Counted from the first letter of the stretch, positions 45,948-59,137 are shown. The stretch: DNA of 64,000 nt from Bacillus sp. REN16 (GCF_020731355.1 NZ_JAJFZK010000005.1:186001-250000), one strand, 5' to 3'. The notes: a model not told the origin generated them from the sequence alone. Translations and numbers: made by a program.

Positions 45948-47111
45948 ATGGATCTTAAACAACTTTCAGATAAATTCACAGCAATTTTTAACGAAAACGA
46001 TTACAGAAGCTTCTTCGCGCCAGGGCGCATCAACCTCATCGGTGAGCATACCGACTATAACGGCGGCCATGTATTCCCGGCATCCATCACAAAAGGAACC
46101 TATGCGCTAGCAAGAAAACGCCAAGACGACAAAATCAGAATGTACTCAGTGAATTTTGAAAACCTTGGTGTGATTGAGTTTGACCTTAACAACCTAGATT
46201 ACAACAAAGCTCATGACTGGGCGAATTATCCGAAGGGGATGCTTCGTTACTTGCGTGAAAATGGGTACGACATCCCGACTGGTGTAGATGTGCTCTTTTA
46301 CGGAAATATCCCAAATGGAGCTGGGCTTTCTTCATCGGCATCCATCGAGCTCGTATCAGGTGTGCTGTTTGAAAAACTATTCGATCTTGAAATTGACCGC
46401 GTCGAGCTTGTAAAAATCGGCCAACTTGTAGAGAATAAGTTCATTGGAGTCAACAGTGGCATCATGGACCAATTTGCAATCGGAATGGGTAAAAAGAATG
46501 CAGGAATTTTACTAGATTGTGATACATTAAAGTATGAATATGCGCCAATCGAGTTAGATGAGCATCTCATTTTAATCATGAACACGAATAAGCGCCGTGA
46601 GCTAGCGGATTCCAAGTACAATGAGCGCCGCAGTGAATGCGAACAGGCCCTTGCCCAGCTTCAAAAAGAACTCAACGTTCAAGCGCTTGGAAACATTACG
46701 AGCGAACAATTCGAAGAACACAAGCATTTAATCCAAAATGAGACACTAATAAAACGTGCGAAACATGCTGTAGATGAAAATGAACGAACTTTAGAGGCGT
46801 TAAAAGCTCTTAAAGCTGGCAATTTAACGGAATTTGGGCGCTTACTCAATGCATCTCACACATCATTAAGAGATGATTATGAAGTAACCGGCAAAGAGCT
46901 TGATACGTTAGCAGAAGCAGCATGGGCACAGGATGGCGTGCTTGGTGCGCGCATGACTGGTGCCGGATTCGGCGGCTGTGCGATTGCACTTGTTGAAAAA
47001 GACAAAGCACAACAAATCATCGAAAACATTGGAAAAATCTACGAAGAAACCATTGGCTACCCGGCTTCTTTCTATGAGGTAAGTATCGGTGATGGCGCGA
47101 AGGAACTATAA
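45948..47111 (+). CDS. galK: Galactokinase
   Basis: 387 aa from ATG 45948 (TTGGAGG upstream); the longer frame from 45885 includes the promoter and is rejected. GHMP kinase motifs: 'APGRINLIGEHTDYNGGHV' near residue 24, the ATP loop 'GAGLSSSASIELVSG' near 130, and 'GARMTGAGFGGCAIALVE' in the C-terminal part. It phosphorylates alpha-D-galactose at C1 with ATP, the first committed step of the Leloir pathway. Regulated by the TTTAGT operator upstream. galE follows after a 234-nt repeat-filled gap. Confidence 0.96.
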   Translation: MDLKQLSDKFTAIFNENDYRSFFAPGRINLIGEHTDYNGGHVFPASITKGTYALARKRQDDKIRMYSVNFENLGVIEFDLNNLDYNKAHDWANYPKGMLRYLRENGYDIPTGVDVLFYGNIPNGAGLSSSASIELVSGVLFEKLFDLEIDRVELVKIGQLVENKFIGVNSGIMDQFAIGMGKKNAGILLDCDTLKYEYAPIELDEHLILIMNTNKRRELADSKYNERRSECEQALAQLQKELNVQALGNITSEQFEEHKHLIQNETLIKRAKHAVDENERTLEALKALKAGNLTEFGRLLNASHTSLRDDYEVTGKELDTLAEAAWAQDGVLGARMTGAGFGGCAIALVEKDKAQQIIENIGKIYEETIGYPASFYEVSIGDGAKEL

Positions 47112-47170
47112 ACGGGACGTAGTGACAGGTTGAGACCGCTGGTTAAGTGGTCCAACACTAATAATCTTAG

Positions 47171-47305
47171 AATTGCGCTTTATTTTTGATAATTGCGCGA
47201 TAGTTCTAAGGAAATGCGCTTTATTTTTGATAATTGCGCGTTAGTTCTAAGGAATTGCGCTTTATTCTTAATAATTGCGTTTTGTTACCTGAAATTGCAT
47301 TTTTG
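47171..47305. repeat. 41-nt tandem repeat between galK and galE
   Basis: Two near-perfect 41-nt units (47171-47211 and 47212-47252) and a third, decayed one (47253-47293) each hold two half-units starting at (A)ATTGCGC, 20-21 nt apart. No coding sense. It breaks the gal gene string between galK and galE without a terminator. Confidence 0.8.
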
Positions 47306-47345
47306 AGGGGCCAGTACCCCAACCAAACAAAAGGAGCGAATCAAT

Positions 47346-48335
47346 ATGAGTATTTTAGTTTTAGGCGGAGCGGGTTATATCGGTTCACATGCGGTGTATC
47401 AATTAATTGACGCAAACGAGGATGTTGTCGTTGTTGATAATCTTCAAACTGGACACAAAGATGCGGTTCACCCAAAGGCAAAGTTTTACCAAGGCGATAT
47501 CCGCGACAGTAAGTTTTTACAATCTGTTTTTGAAAAAGAAAGCATAGATGCAGTGATCCATTTCGCAGCGAATTCACTTGTCGGTGAATCAATGGTGGAC
47601 CCGTTAAAATACTATGACAACAATGTGTACGGAACACAGATTGTACTTGAAACGATGAAAAACAATAATGTAAAATACATTGTTTTCTCATCAACAGCAG
47701 CAACCTATGGCGAGCCAAAGCAGGTGCCAATCACAGAAGACATGCCAACTGTACCGACAAACACGTACGGTGAAACAAAACTAGCGATGGAAAAAATGAT
47801 GAAATGGTCTGAAATCGCGCATGATATCAAGTTTGTGTCACTGCGTTATTTTAACGTAGCTGGGGCACGCGCAACTGGTGAAATCGGGGAGGACCATGAT
47901 CCGGAAACACATCTTATCCCGGTTATTTTACAAGCGGCATTAGGAACTAGAGAGTTTATCACAATCTTTGGTGAGGATTACGACACTCCAGATGGCACTT
48001 GCATCCGTGACTACATCCATGTCGAGGACCTCATTAACGCACATATTTTAGCGTTGAAATATCTGCAAAATGGGGGCGAAAGTAACTATTTTAACCTTGG
48101 AAGCAACAGCGGCTTCTCTGTGAAGGAAATGGTTGAGGCTGCAAAAGAAGTTACAAAGCGAGACATTCCTGTAAAATTAGGCGACCGCCGTGCAGGCGAC
48201 CCGAGCATTCTTATCGCCTCATCTGGAAAAGCGAAGAAAGTACTGGGGTGGGAACCAAAACGTACCTCTATCAACGAAATTATCAAGGATGCGTGGAACT
48301 GGCATGTAAACCACCCAAATGGGTATGAAAGCTGA
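47346..48335 (+). CDS. galE: UDP-glucose 4-epimerase
   Basis: 329 aa, extended SDR family. NAD loop 'LVLGGAGYIGSHAVYQL' at the N-terminus, 'HFAANSLVGESMVDP', catalytic Ser/Thr and Tyr in 'FSSTAATYGEP' and 'NTYGETKLAMEKMM' (YxxxK), and 'RYFNVAGA' substrate segment. It interconverts UDP-galactose and UDP-glucose. RBS AAAGGAGCG. galT starts 10 nt after the stop. Confidence 0.96.
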   Translation: MSILVLGGAGYIGSHAVYQLIDANEDVVVVDNLQTGHKDAVHPKAKFYQGDIRDSKFLQSVFEKESIDAVIHFAANSLVGESMVDPLKYYDNNVYGTQIVLETMKNNNVKYIVFSSTAATYGEPKQVPITEDMPTVPTNTYGETKLAMEKMMKWSEIAHDIKFVSLRYFNVAGARATGEIGEDHDPETHLIPVILQAALGTREFITIFGEDYDTPDGTCIRDYIHVEDLINAHILALKYLQNGGESNYFNLGSNSGFSVKEMVEAAKEVTKRDIPVKLGDRRAGDPSILIASSGKAKKVLGWEPKRTSINEIIKDAWNWHVNHPNGYES

Positions 48336-48344
48336 GGGATTAGC

Positions 48345-49835
48345 ATGACAATTTATGGGACTGTACAACAGCTAACAGAGCAAGCCGTTAAGGTCGGACT
48401 GCTTGAAAAAGAAGACAGGATTTACGTCCGCAACCAGTTCCTTTCCTTGCTGGGCCTTGAGGACTTTACACCAACCGAACATGTCTCACCTGAAAAAGAT
48501 ATTCCAACTCTAGTTGAGGAATTAGTAGAGTACGCGTGCGAAAAAGGTATCATCGAAGACTATTTTGACGCAAAAGAAATTTTAGCGAGCAAAATCATGA
48601 ACACGATGATCCCCTTACCGTCCGCGGTAACAAAACATTTTTACAAGCTTCGGGAAAAGGATCCGGTGGCTGCGACGAACTATTTTTATGAATTAAGTAA
48701 AAATAGCAACTACATTCAAATGAAGCGAATCGAAAAGAATATTGAATATAAGGTGGAAACGAAGTACGGCGAGCTTGATATCACGATTAATCTGTCAAAA
48801 CCGGAAAAAGATCCAAAGCAAATTGCTCTTGAAAAGGAGACAAAAACAACAGGCGAGAAGTATCCAAAATGCTTACTATGTGTGGAAAATGAAGGCTATG
48901 CGGGACGAATCGGCCATCCGGCTCGTTCCAACCATCGCATCATTCCGGTACCACTTGAGGGTGAAAACTGGTATCTCCAGTATTCGCCATATGTGTACTA
49001 CAACGAGCATTGTATCGTCCTTTGCGAGGACCACCGCGATATGAAAATCAGCAAGGATACATTCAAGCGTTTACTTGCTTTTATCGAGAATTTTCCGCAC
49101 TATTTCATTGGGTCAAACGCGGACATCCCGATTGTAGGGGGCTCGATTTTAACACATGATCACTATCAAGGTGGAAACTACGAATTTGCGATGGCAAAAG
49201 CAGAAGACGATCTAAATTTCACCTGGGATCGCTATAAAAATATCGAGTTCTCAACTGTAAAATGGCCGATGTCTGTTCTTCGCTTAAGAAGCAGTGACCA
49301 AGAAGCCTTAGTTGAAGCAGGTGACCATATTTTACAAGCATGGCGGCAGTATAGCGACCCAGAAGCTGAGATTATTGCTTTTACAGGCGATACGCCACAT
49401 AATACAATCACACCAATTGCCAGAAAGAGGGACGGAAAATACGAGCTTGACCTTGTGCTTCGCAACAACCGCACAAACGACGAGCATCCACTTGGCATTT
49501 TTCATCCTCATGCCGATGTTCATCATATTAAAAAGGAAAACATCGGTCTCATCGAGGTAATGGGTTTAGCGGTACTTCCGGCTCGACTAGAAACGGAACT
49601 GCAAGAGGTTGAAAAATACTTAATCGGCGAGGCGAATTCAGTCAATCCTATTCACCAGGAATGGGCGGACGAACTAAAGGCATACAATCCGACTAGTGAA
49701 AACGTCCATGAGCTTGTGAATCGTGAAGTTGGTAAAAAGTTCATGCGCGTCCTAGAGGATGCCGGCGTCTACAAGCGTGATGAAGCGGGCCAAGCGGCGT
49801 TTAAGAGATTTATAGAGTCTATAAAGGGCGAATAA
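48345..49835 (+). CDS. galT: Galactose-1-phosphate uridylyltransferase, class II (Firmicute type)
   Basis: 496 aa, much longer than the Escherichia-type GalT and matching the class II enzyme of Bacillus and Lactobacillus. Motifs: 'FYELSKNSNYIQM', 'PKCLLCVENEGYAGRIGHPARSNHR' (read in part), 'ILTHDHYQGGNYEFAM' and 'LGIFHPHADVHHIKKENIGLIEVMG' (read in part), where the His residues form the nucleophile site. It exchanges UMP between UDP-glucose and galactose 1-phosphate. galM follows after a 15-nt gap. Confidence 0.95.
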   Translation: MTIYGTVQQLTEQAVKVGLLEKEDRIYVRNQFLSLLGLEDFTPTEHVSPEKDIPTLVEELVEYACEKGIIEDYFDAKEILASKIMNTMIPLPSAVTKHFYKLREKDPVAATNYFYELSKNSNYIQMKRIEKNIEYKVETKYGELDITINLSKPEKDPKQIALEKETKTTGEKYPKCLLCVENEGYAGRIGHPARSNHRIIPVPLEGENWYLQYSPYVYYNEHCIVLCEDHRDMKISKDTFKRLLAFIENFPHYFIGSNADIPIVGGSILTHDHYQGGNYEFAMAKAEDDLNFTWDRYKNIEFSTVKWPMSVLRLRSSDQEALVEAGDHILQAWRQYSDPEAEIIAFTGDTPHNTITPIARKRDGKYELDLVLRNNRTNDEHPLGIFHPHADVHHIKKENIGLIEVMGLAVLPARLETELQEVEKYLIGEANSVNPIHQEWADELKAYNPTSENVHELVNREVGKKFMRVLEDAGVYKRDEAGQAAFKRFIESIKGE

Positions 49836-49850
49836 ATGGAGGGTGAGAAC

Positions 49851-50897
49851 ATGAAGGTCACAGCAGATATTTTTGGTGAATTAGGGAATAAACCAGTTCA
49901 CGCATACACAATCGAAAATAACAACGGGATGTCAATTCGTTGTATTAACTACGGGTGTATCATAACTGACATGATTACCCCTGATCAAAACGGCGATTTT
50001 GAGAATATTGTCCTTGGGTTCGATAAGATTGAAGACTACCTGCAATACTCTCCTTATTTTGGAGCGATTGTAGGACCAGTTGCGGGGAGAATTAAGGCAG
50101 GACAATTTGAACTTGACGACACTGTCTATCAGCTTGAGAAAAATGAGAATAACAACCATTTACATGGCGGAGCGAAAGGCTTTAGTAACCTCATTTGGGA
50201 TGCAAACCTCATTGAGCAAGCAGAGGAAGCAGGCGTCGAATTTGAATATATTCGTCAAGATGGCGAAGGCGGATATCCCGGAACAGTAACTGTAAAAGTG
50301 AGATACATCTTAAACAACAATAACGAATTCAAAATAACCATGTCAGCGGTATCAGATAAAAATACAATTTTAAACCTGACAAACCATACGTATTTTAATC
50401 TTTCTGGAAATGCAAAACGCGATATTCTCCAGCATGAATTAACATTAAAAAGCAATCGATTCCTGGAGTTAAATGATGAGCTGCTTCCTACTGGAAAAAT
50501 GCTAGATGTAGAGGGCACAGCATTTGACTTCCAACAGGGCAGAAAAATTGTAGATGGAACAACAGCTGATCATCCACAAAACATCTTAGCAGGAAATGGG
50601 TATGATCATCCTTTTCTCTTAACCGACAACCAAAATCAAGAGATCCAACTAAGCGATGAAACATCAGGAAGAACCCTGATTGTCGAAACAAACCAACCGG
50701 CAGTAGTTATTTACACAAGTAACCAATTAAATGGTCAATTTGAAATCCGAGGATCGAAAGCCCGTCCCTACCTGGGAATCTGCCTAGAAACCCAAGGACT
50801 ACCCGACGCCATCCATCACCCCCACTTCCCATCAGTTGTCGTCAAAAAAGACGAACAATACCAATGGGAAACAAAGTACACATTTTTAACAAAATAG
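49851..50897 (+). CDS. galM: Aldose 1-epimerase (galactose mutarotase)
   Basis: 348 aa from ATG 49851 (GGAGGGTG upstream); the ATG at 49836 precedes the ribosome site. GalM motifs: 'GPVAGRIKAGQFEL', 'NNHLHGGAKGFSNLIWDA', 'LTNHTYFNLSG' and 'GLCLETQ'-like 'GICLETQGLPDAIHHP'. The catalytic His and Glu residues lie in these. It converts beta- to alpha-galactose, the form used by GalK. Completes the Leloir set galK-galE-galT-galM; ends at a hairpin. Confidence 0.94.
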   Translation: MKVTADIFGELGNKPVHAYTIENNNGMSIRCINYGCIITDMITPDQNGDFENIVLGFDKIEDYLQYSPYFGAIVGPVAGRIKAGQFELDDTVYQLEKNENNNHLHGGAKGFSNLIWDANLIEQAEEAGVEFEYIRQDGEGGYPGTVTVKVRYILNNNNEFKITMSAVSDKNTILNLTNHTYFNLSGNAKRDILQHELTLKSNRFLELNDELLPTGKMLDVEGTAFDFQQGRKIVDGTTADHPQNILAGNGYDHPFLLTDNQNQEIQLSDETSGRTLIVETNQPAVVIYTSNQLNGQFEIRGSKARPYLGICLETQGLPDAIHHPHFPSVVVKKDEQYQWETKYTFLTK

Positions 50898-50939
50898 GAA
50901 ACAAGGGGAAACGGGGGGACGGTTCTCTTGTTTCCTTTC
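50897..50939 (+). terminator. Terminator-like hairpin after galM
   Basis: Stem GGAAACAAG (50897-50905) with CTTGTTTCC (50927-50935), loop containing GGGGGGACGGTTCT, then TTTCT. It belongs to the GGGAC-type hairpins also seen at 42398. Confidence 0.7.
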
Positions 50940-50973
50940 TGAAAATTAAGGTACACTCAAATTATGGTTTTTA

Positions 50974-51435
50974 GACGCAAATAATGAGTGGGCGACGCAA
51001 ATAATGTGGAAACGACGCAAATATCGTGGGAACGATGCAAATATGCGTGCGAAGATGCAAATCTGTGTGGGAACGAAGCAAATAAGTGGGCGATGATGCA
51101 AATCCGTGTGGGACCGAAGCAAATATGCGTGCGAAGATGCAAATCCGTGTGGGAACGAAGCAAATCTGCGTGCGATGATGCAAATCCGTGTGGGACCGAA
51201 GCAAATATGCGTGCGAAGATGCAAATCCGTGTGGGAACGAAGCAAATCTGCGTGCGATGATGCAAATCCGTGTGGGAACGAAGCAAATAAGTGGGCGATG
51301 ATGCAAATCCATGTGGAACGAAGCAAATAAGTGCGTGATGATGCAAATCCGTGTGGGAACGAAGCAAATAAGTGCACAACGATGCAAATATCGTGGAAAC
51401 GACGCAAATCCTGCCCAGACCGACGCAATTCCGCC
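50974..51435. repeat. Array of 22-23 short GCAAAT repeats, 41-nt and 82-nt higher-order periods
   Basis: Units of 20-21 nt start with GA[CTA]GCAAAT and a variable GTG/GCG-rich part; 22 units hold GCAAAT exactly and one more is decayed. Pairs of unit types form 41-nt dimers, and two exact 82-nt copies occur in tandem (51095-51176 and 51177-51258). Units are imperfect, with no unique spacers and no cas genes, so this is not CRISPR. Because the period avoids stops, long frames appear on both strands, but these have no homology sense. Confidence 0.85.
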
Positions 51436-51481
51436 ACCCCAATGCACCAACCAAACAAACAACTCCCGAGAAAGAAGGTGA

Positions 51482-52471
<990 letters not shown>

Positions 52472-52600
52472 TAATCCATGACATCATGCATCCACAGATT
52501 GAAACATCACTGTATTTGGCTTGAAAAAGTCTAGGCACAACTATGCCAAGACGATTGATAAAAATGGCAAGATAGTAATGAAGATAAAGGATGGATGTAA

Positions 52601-54667
52601 ATGTCAAATCAACGCGCGAATAAAACATTTGTCACAAAAGCAATGCACATGCTTCACGGTGGGGATTACAATCCTGATCAATGGCTGGATTACACAGAAA
52701 TTTTAGCTGATGATATTAAATTGATGAAGCTTTCTCATACGAATACGTTCTCTGTTGGGATCTTTGCGTGGAGTGCGCTTGAACCTGAAGAAGGTGTTTT
52801 CAACTTTGAATGGCTTGATAAAATCATCAATGACATTCACAGCATTGATGGAAAAGTAATTTTAGCAACACCAAGTGGGGCAAGACCTGCCTGGATGTCG
52901 CAAAAATACCCTGAGGTGCTTCGTACAAATGCAGCTAGGGTCAAGCAATTACATGGTGCAAGACATAATCACTGTTTTACATCGCCTGTCTATCGTGAAA
53001 AAACACAGCAAATGAACCGTAAGCTAGCTGAACGATATGGCAACCATCCTGCCCTTATCATGTGGCATATTTCCAATGAATATGGCGGGGAATGTCATTG
53101 TGATCTTTGCCAGGATGCTTTCCGCAATTGGCTAAAAGAAACATACAACCATGATTTGAAGGCATTAAATCATGCGTGGTGGGGACCCTTCTGGAGCCAC
53201 ACGTTTACGGATTGGTCACAAATTGAGTCTCCGTCTCCAATTGGTGAAAATATGGTGCACGGTCATAATTTAGACTGGCGCCGCTTTGTAACCGATCAAA
53301 CGATTGATTTTTATAAAAATGAAATTGTTCCGATTCGTGAATTGACACCAGAAATTCCAATTACAACGAATTTCATGGGTGATACGCATGATTTAATTCC
53401 ATTCCAGGGGCTTGATTATAGTAAATTTGCGAAGCACCTTGATGTCATCAGCTGGGACGCGTACCCTGCTTGGCACAATGATTGGGAAACGACTGCTGAT
53501 TTGGCGATGAAGGTTGCCTTTATTGATGATCTCTATCGCAGTCTTAAGCACCAGCCGTTTTTACTCATGGAATCAACACCAAGTGCTGTAAACTGGCATA
53601 ACGTCAACAAAGCGAAACGCCCGGGAATGCATTTGCTTTCTGCGATGCAGATGATTGCGCATGGTTCCGATAGTATCTTGTATTTCCAATGGCGTAAATC
53701 AAGAGGCTCCTCAGAAAAATTCCATGGTGCGGTCGTTGATCATGATAATAGTGCAGAAAATCGCGTTTTCCAAGATGTCGCAAAAGTTGGTCAAACGCTG
53801 GAAAAGCTTTCCGAGGTAGTGGGCACAAATCGTTCTGCCGAAGTGGCATTCCTTTACGATTGGGATAATCACTGGGCATTAGGTGATGCGCAAGGCTTTA
53901 GCAATGCAACAAAGCGTTACCCGCAAACAATGCATCAGCATTATCGTGCGTTCTGGGAAAAAGATATTCCAGTAGATGTGATTACAAAGGAACATGATTT
54001 TTCTTCCTATAAATTACTTGTTGTGCCAATGCTTTATCTTGCAAGTGAAGAATTAATAGCAAGACTGAAGGATTACGTAAAAAAAGGCGGCACACTCGTG
54101 ATGACGTATATTAGCGGGCTAGTGAACGAGCATGATTTAACCTATTTAGGTGGATGGCCAAGTGATCTGCAGGAGATTTTTGGAGTAAAACCACTTGAAA
54201 CAGATACGTTATTCCCGGCAGATCGAAATGGTGTCACTTTCAACGGGAAGTCCTATGAATTAAAGGATTATGCGACTGTTCTTGAAGTGAGCGATGCGAA
54301 AGTTGACGGTGTCTACGAGGAAGATTTCTATGCGAATACACCAGCTATTACAAGCCATGAATATGAAGCAGGAAAAACGTATTACATCGGCGGACGACTT
54401 GAGGATGATTTCCAACGTGATTTTTACGAAGCGATCATGAAGGAATTATCCATTCAGCCTGCTGCGGATGTGAAGCACGATCGTGGTGTTTCCGTACAAG
54501 TAAGACAAGCTCCTGATCATGACTACATTTTTGTCATGAACTTCACTGAAGAAAAACAACAGGTGAACTTTGCGTCTAAAGTTACAGATGTTGTAACAGG
54601 TGAATCATTCCATGGTGAAGTTATATTAGGAAAATATGAAGTGCGTGTTGTTGAAAAAAATGAATAA
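52601..54667 (+). CDS. ganA: Beta-galactosidase, GH42 (GanA)
   Basis: 688 aa, full GH42 length. 'LHGGDYNPDQWLDY' near the N-terminus, acid/base Glu160 in 'MWHISNEYGGECHC', the adjoining zinc-ligand-type Cys ('CHCDLCQDAF'), nucleophile Glu324 in 'FLLMESTPSAVNW', followed by the A-domain end, the GH42 trimerisation domain (about 390-590) and a small C-terminal domain. Without a signal peptide it is cytoplasmic. GanA cleaves galacto-oligosaccharides from galactan after import. AAAGGATGG precedes the ATG. ganB follows after hairpins and a cre site. Confidence 0.95.
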   Translation: MSNQRANKTFVTKAMHMLHGGDYNPDQWLDYTEILADDIKLMKLSHTNTFSVGIFAWSALEPEEGVFNFEWLDKIINDIHSIDGKVILATPSGARPAWMSQKYPEVLRTNAARVKQLHGARHNHCFTSPVYREKTQQMNRKLAERYGNHPALIMWHISNEYGGECHCDLCQDAFRNWLKETYNHDLKALNHAWWGPFWSHTFTDWSQIESPSPIGENMVHGHNLDWRRFVTDQTIDFYKNEIVPIRELTPEIPITTNFMGDTHDLIPFQGLDYSKFAKHLDVISWDAYPAWHNDWETTADLAMKVAFIDDLYRSLKHQPFLLMESTPSAVNWHNVNKAKRPGMHLLSAMQMIAHGSDSILYFQWRKSRGSSEKFHGAVVDHDNSAENRVFQDVAKVGQTLEKLSEVVGTNRSAEVAFLYDWDNHWALGDAQGFSNATKRYPQTMHQHYRAFWEKDIPVDVITKEHDFSSYKLLVVPMLYLASEELIARLKDYVKKGGTLVMTYISGLVNEHDLTYLGGWPSDLQEIFGVKPLETDTLFPADRNGVTFNGKSYELKDYATVLEVSDAKVDGVYEEDFYANTPAITSHEYEAGKTYYIGGRLEDDFQRDFYEAIMKELSIQPAADVKHDRGVSVQVRQAPDHDYIFVMNFTEEKQQVNFASKVTDVVTGESFHGEVILGKYEVRVVEKNE

Positions 54668-54735
54668 CAAGTAGTCGTTGATAACGGCTACTTGTGTAGT
54701 ATTAAACTATCATTAAGGAGACTTGATGATAGTTT
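54668..54735 (+). promoter_or_regulatory. Two hairpins between ganA and ganB
   Basis: Stem 1, CAAGTAGTCGTT (54668-54679) with AACGGCTACTTG (54683-54694), starts right after the ganA stop. Stem 2, a perfect AAACTATCAT (54704-54713) with ATGATAGTTT (54726-54735), has a 12-nt loop containing AAGGAG. Neither has a clean T run, so they may be mRNA-processing or attenuation structures. Confidence 0.6.
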
Positions 54736-54748
54736 TCTAGAATAATAA

Positions 54749-54762
54749 TGTAAGCGCTTTAT
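54749..54762 (+). promoter_or_regulatory. cre site before ganB
   Basis: TGTAAGCGCTTTAT matches the cre consensus TGWAARCGYTWNCW at 13 of 14 bases, 21 nt upstream of the ganB start. This would let CcpA block transcription of ganB when glucose is present. Confidence 0.8.
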
Positions 54763-54768
54763 GATTAG

Positions 54769-57546
<2,778 letters not shown>

Positions 57547-57552
57547 AGGATG

Positions 57553-57584
57553 AAAAACCTAGTCCCCCGGGCTAGGTTTTTCTC
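57553..57584 (+). terminator. Intrinsic terminator of ganB
   Basis: A perfect 10-bp stem, AAAAACCTAG (57553-57562) with CTAGGTTTTT (57572-57581), then CTC. Confidence 0.9.
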
Positions 57585-58226
57585 GTACCTATTTAATAGG
57601 AAAGAAAGAGTACAAAAACCCCCGCTACGACCGCGAAAATCCAAGAAACCTTAGTCCTATCCTCTCATTTTCCTACAAATGACAGCATTGATTTTTGACA
57701 CATAAAGCACCAATTGACAGAAAATGGACCTTCTTTTACAAATCTATTACTAATTTCCAGAGGCACCCCACTTTTTTCCTTCTGTGAGTATGAAAATGCT
57801 TACAAATCTCAGGAATCATTCTAACTTATGTCAAGTTACAAATATATTACAAACATTAATGATAAAAGGACTATTTTCCTATTAAATGTAATAAAGGGCT
57901 TCGAGAGGCTTGAATTCGAGATATTTGTCGAGGTTTATCAACGTTCTTAGGTTTTGTGAAATTACCAAAGGTACTAGTGGGGTCGTACACCTAAGGTAGT
58001 AAGCGGGTCTGACAGAACCGACAATTTGTAGAAAAATGTAGATAAAACAGGTCTTTCGTATCGGTTTTATCGTTATTTGAATATTCGGTAAAAATTGACC
58101 TAAGCCGAAATATCGGGTAATTTTTAGTATATATTTGGAAAAAATGTGAACGAACTATGTGATTTTTTACTTCGAATAAAGGTACTACACGATATAAAAC
58201 TTATTTACAATAAGCGGGTGATTATT
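57585..58226. other. Gap before the type VII cluster, no gene
   Basis: 642 nt without a credible gene. Near its right end are an inverted pair GATAAAAC (58041) with GTTTTATC (58064) and TATTCGG (58082) with CCGAAATA (58105). TTGACC (58095-58100) followed 17 nt later by TAATTT is a weak promoter candidate for the secretion cluster. No riboswitch is recognised. Confidence 0.5.
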
Positions 58227-58571
58227 ATGGGAATTAATGTTTCTGCTGCAATTTCACAGGCAAACCAACTTCGCAATTATGCCTCACAGCTTCGCAATCT
58301 AAAAAGCTCTCTAAATGGGTTTAAGGGAAATATCAACTCTGCCTGGCAGGCGACAGAGGTTCAGTATCTCAATCAAGCAATCTTGGAGATCAATCGTGAG
58401 CTAAATCAGATTGCCTCAAAGCTTGATTCAGTCGCACCAGACATCATCTCAGTCGCAAACCAAATCAAACGTGAAGAAGAGGCAGCTGCTCGTGCAGAAG
58501 CTGAAGCGAGAAGGAAGGCCGAGGAAGCAGCACGACAAAGAGCTGATGCTAGGGCACCGCATCTTCGCTGA
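58227..58571 (+). CDS. Esx/WXG100-like small helical protein of a type VII secretion system
   Basis: 114 aa from ATG 58227 (GGGTGATT upstream); an upstream frame to 58146 has no support. The sequence is a helical hairpin: helix 1 to about residue 38 ('ISQANQLRNYASQLRNLKSS'), a turn with 'SAWQATE' in the position of the WXG motif, and helix 2 (about 47-80). A charged, Ala/Glu/Arg-rich tail follows ('EEEAAARAEAEARRKAEEAA'). Genuine WXG100 proteins have Trp-x-Gly; here Gly is replaced by Ala (WQA). Position next to EssC and EsaB supports a substrate or partner role in type VII secretion, but the divergence means another helical family is possible. Confidence 0.65.
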   Translation: MGINVSAAISQANQLRNYASQLRNLKSSLNGFKGNINSAWQATEVQYLNQAILEINRELNQIASKLDSVAPDIISVANQIKREEEAAARAEAEARRKAEEAARQRADARAPHLR

Positions 58572-58678
58572 TCGAGTCAGTTTATTCTTTGTACTTTTGC
58601 TTACAAGTGTGATGAAATAGGCAATCGCGATGGTGGCCAGAATTTTCGCCAGTCAAGTGATGAAAGGCGGTCACGTCC

Positions 58679-59098
58679 TTGATTTTCATAAAAAAATTGG
58701 TTCAATACCTCTCCTTGTTCTTTTTGATGGCTTTCTATATTGCAGCCTTGGAGGGTATCTATGTTGGGAATATTACGGGCGGTCTAATTATGCTCATCAT
58801 TCTCCTTCTACTAAACTATTGGATATTAAAATGGATGAGCAAGTATCCTGTATCTTATCCGGGCCTGTATTTTTTAAACGGATTATTAACGATCATTAGC
58901 TTTATTTTTATCATTTATTTACTTATATTCATAACCGGCAGACGTACGTTTGGCGAAGGTGTAAGTTACTCCATCCTTACCCTTGGGCTGTTATCTGCCG
59001 TGTTTTGGTGGAATTTTAATATTTTGGAAGTATTGAGAAATAAAAAAGGAACACCCCAAAGGTTTCAGAAGAAGTCGTTTAAAAAACGAAGAATGTAG
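58679..59098 (+). CDS. Four-pass membrane protein of unknown function in the type VII cluster
   Basis: 139 aa with TTG start 58679 behind AAAGGCGG. Four hydrophobic segments (about residues 8-25, 31-51, 63-87 and 99-117) and a basic C-terminal tail ('QRFQKKSFKKRRM'). No domain is recognised. It does not look like EssA, EssB/YukC or EsaA/YueB. It stands between the Esx-like gene and EssC, 39 nt before the latter, so it is probably in the same operon. B. subtilis has no equivalent in the yuk operon. Confidence 0.6.
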   Translation: MIFIKKLVQYLSLFFLMAFYIAALEGIYVGNITGGLIMLIILLLLNYWILKWMSKYPVSYPGLYFLNGLLTIISFIFIIYLLIFITGRRTFGEGVSYSILTLGLLSAVFWWNFNILEVLRNKKGTPQRFQKKSFKKRRM

Positions 59099-59137
59099 TC
59101 GTCATTTTAAACGCTTATTGTAAGGGAGAGATTTGCT

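Noticed and set aside
50974-51435. CRISPR array
   Set aside because: Units are contiguous and imperfect, there are no unique spacers of uniform length, and no cas gene is near.
57585-58226. Riboswitch upstream of the type VII cluster
   Set aside because: Some inverted pairs are present, but no known riboswitch core could be matched.
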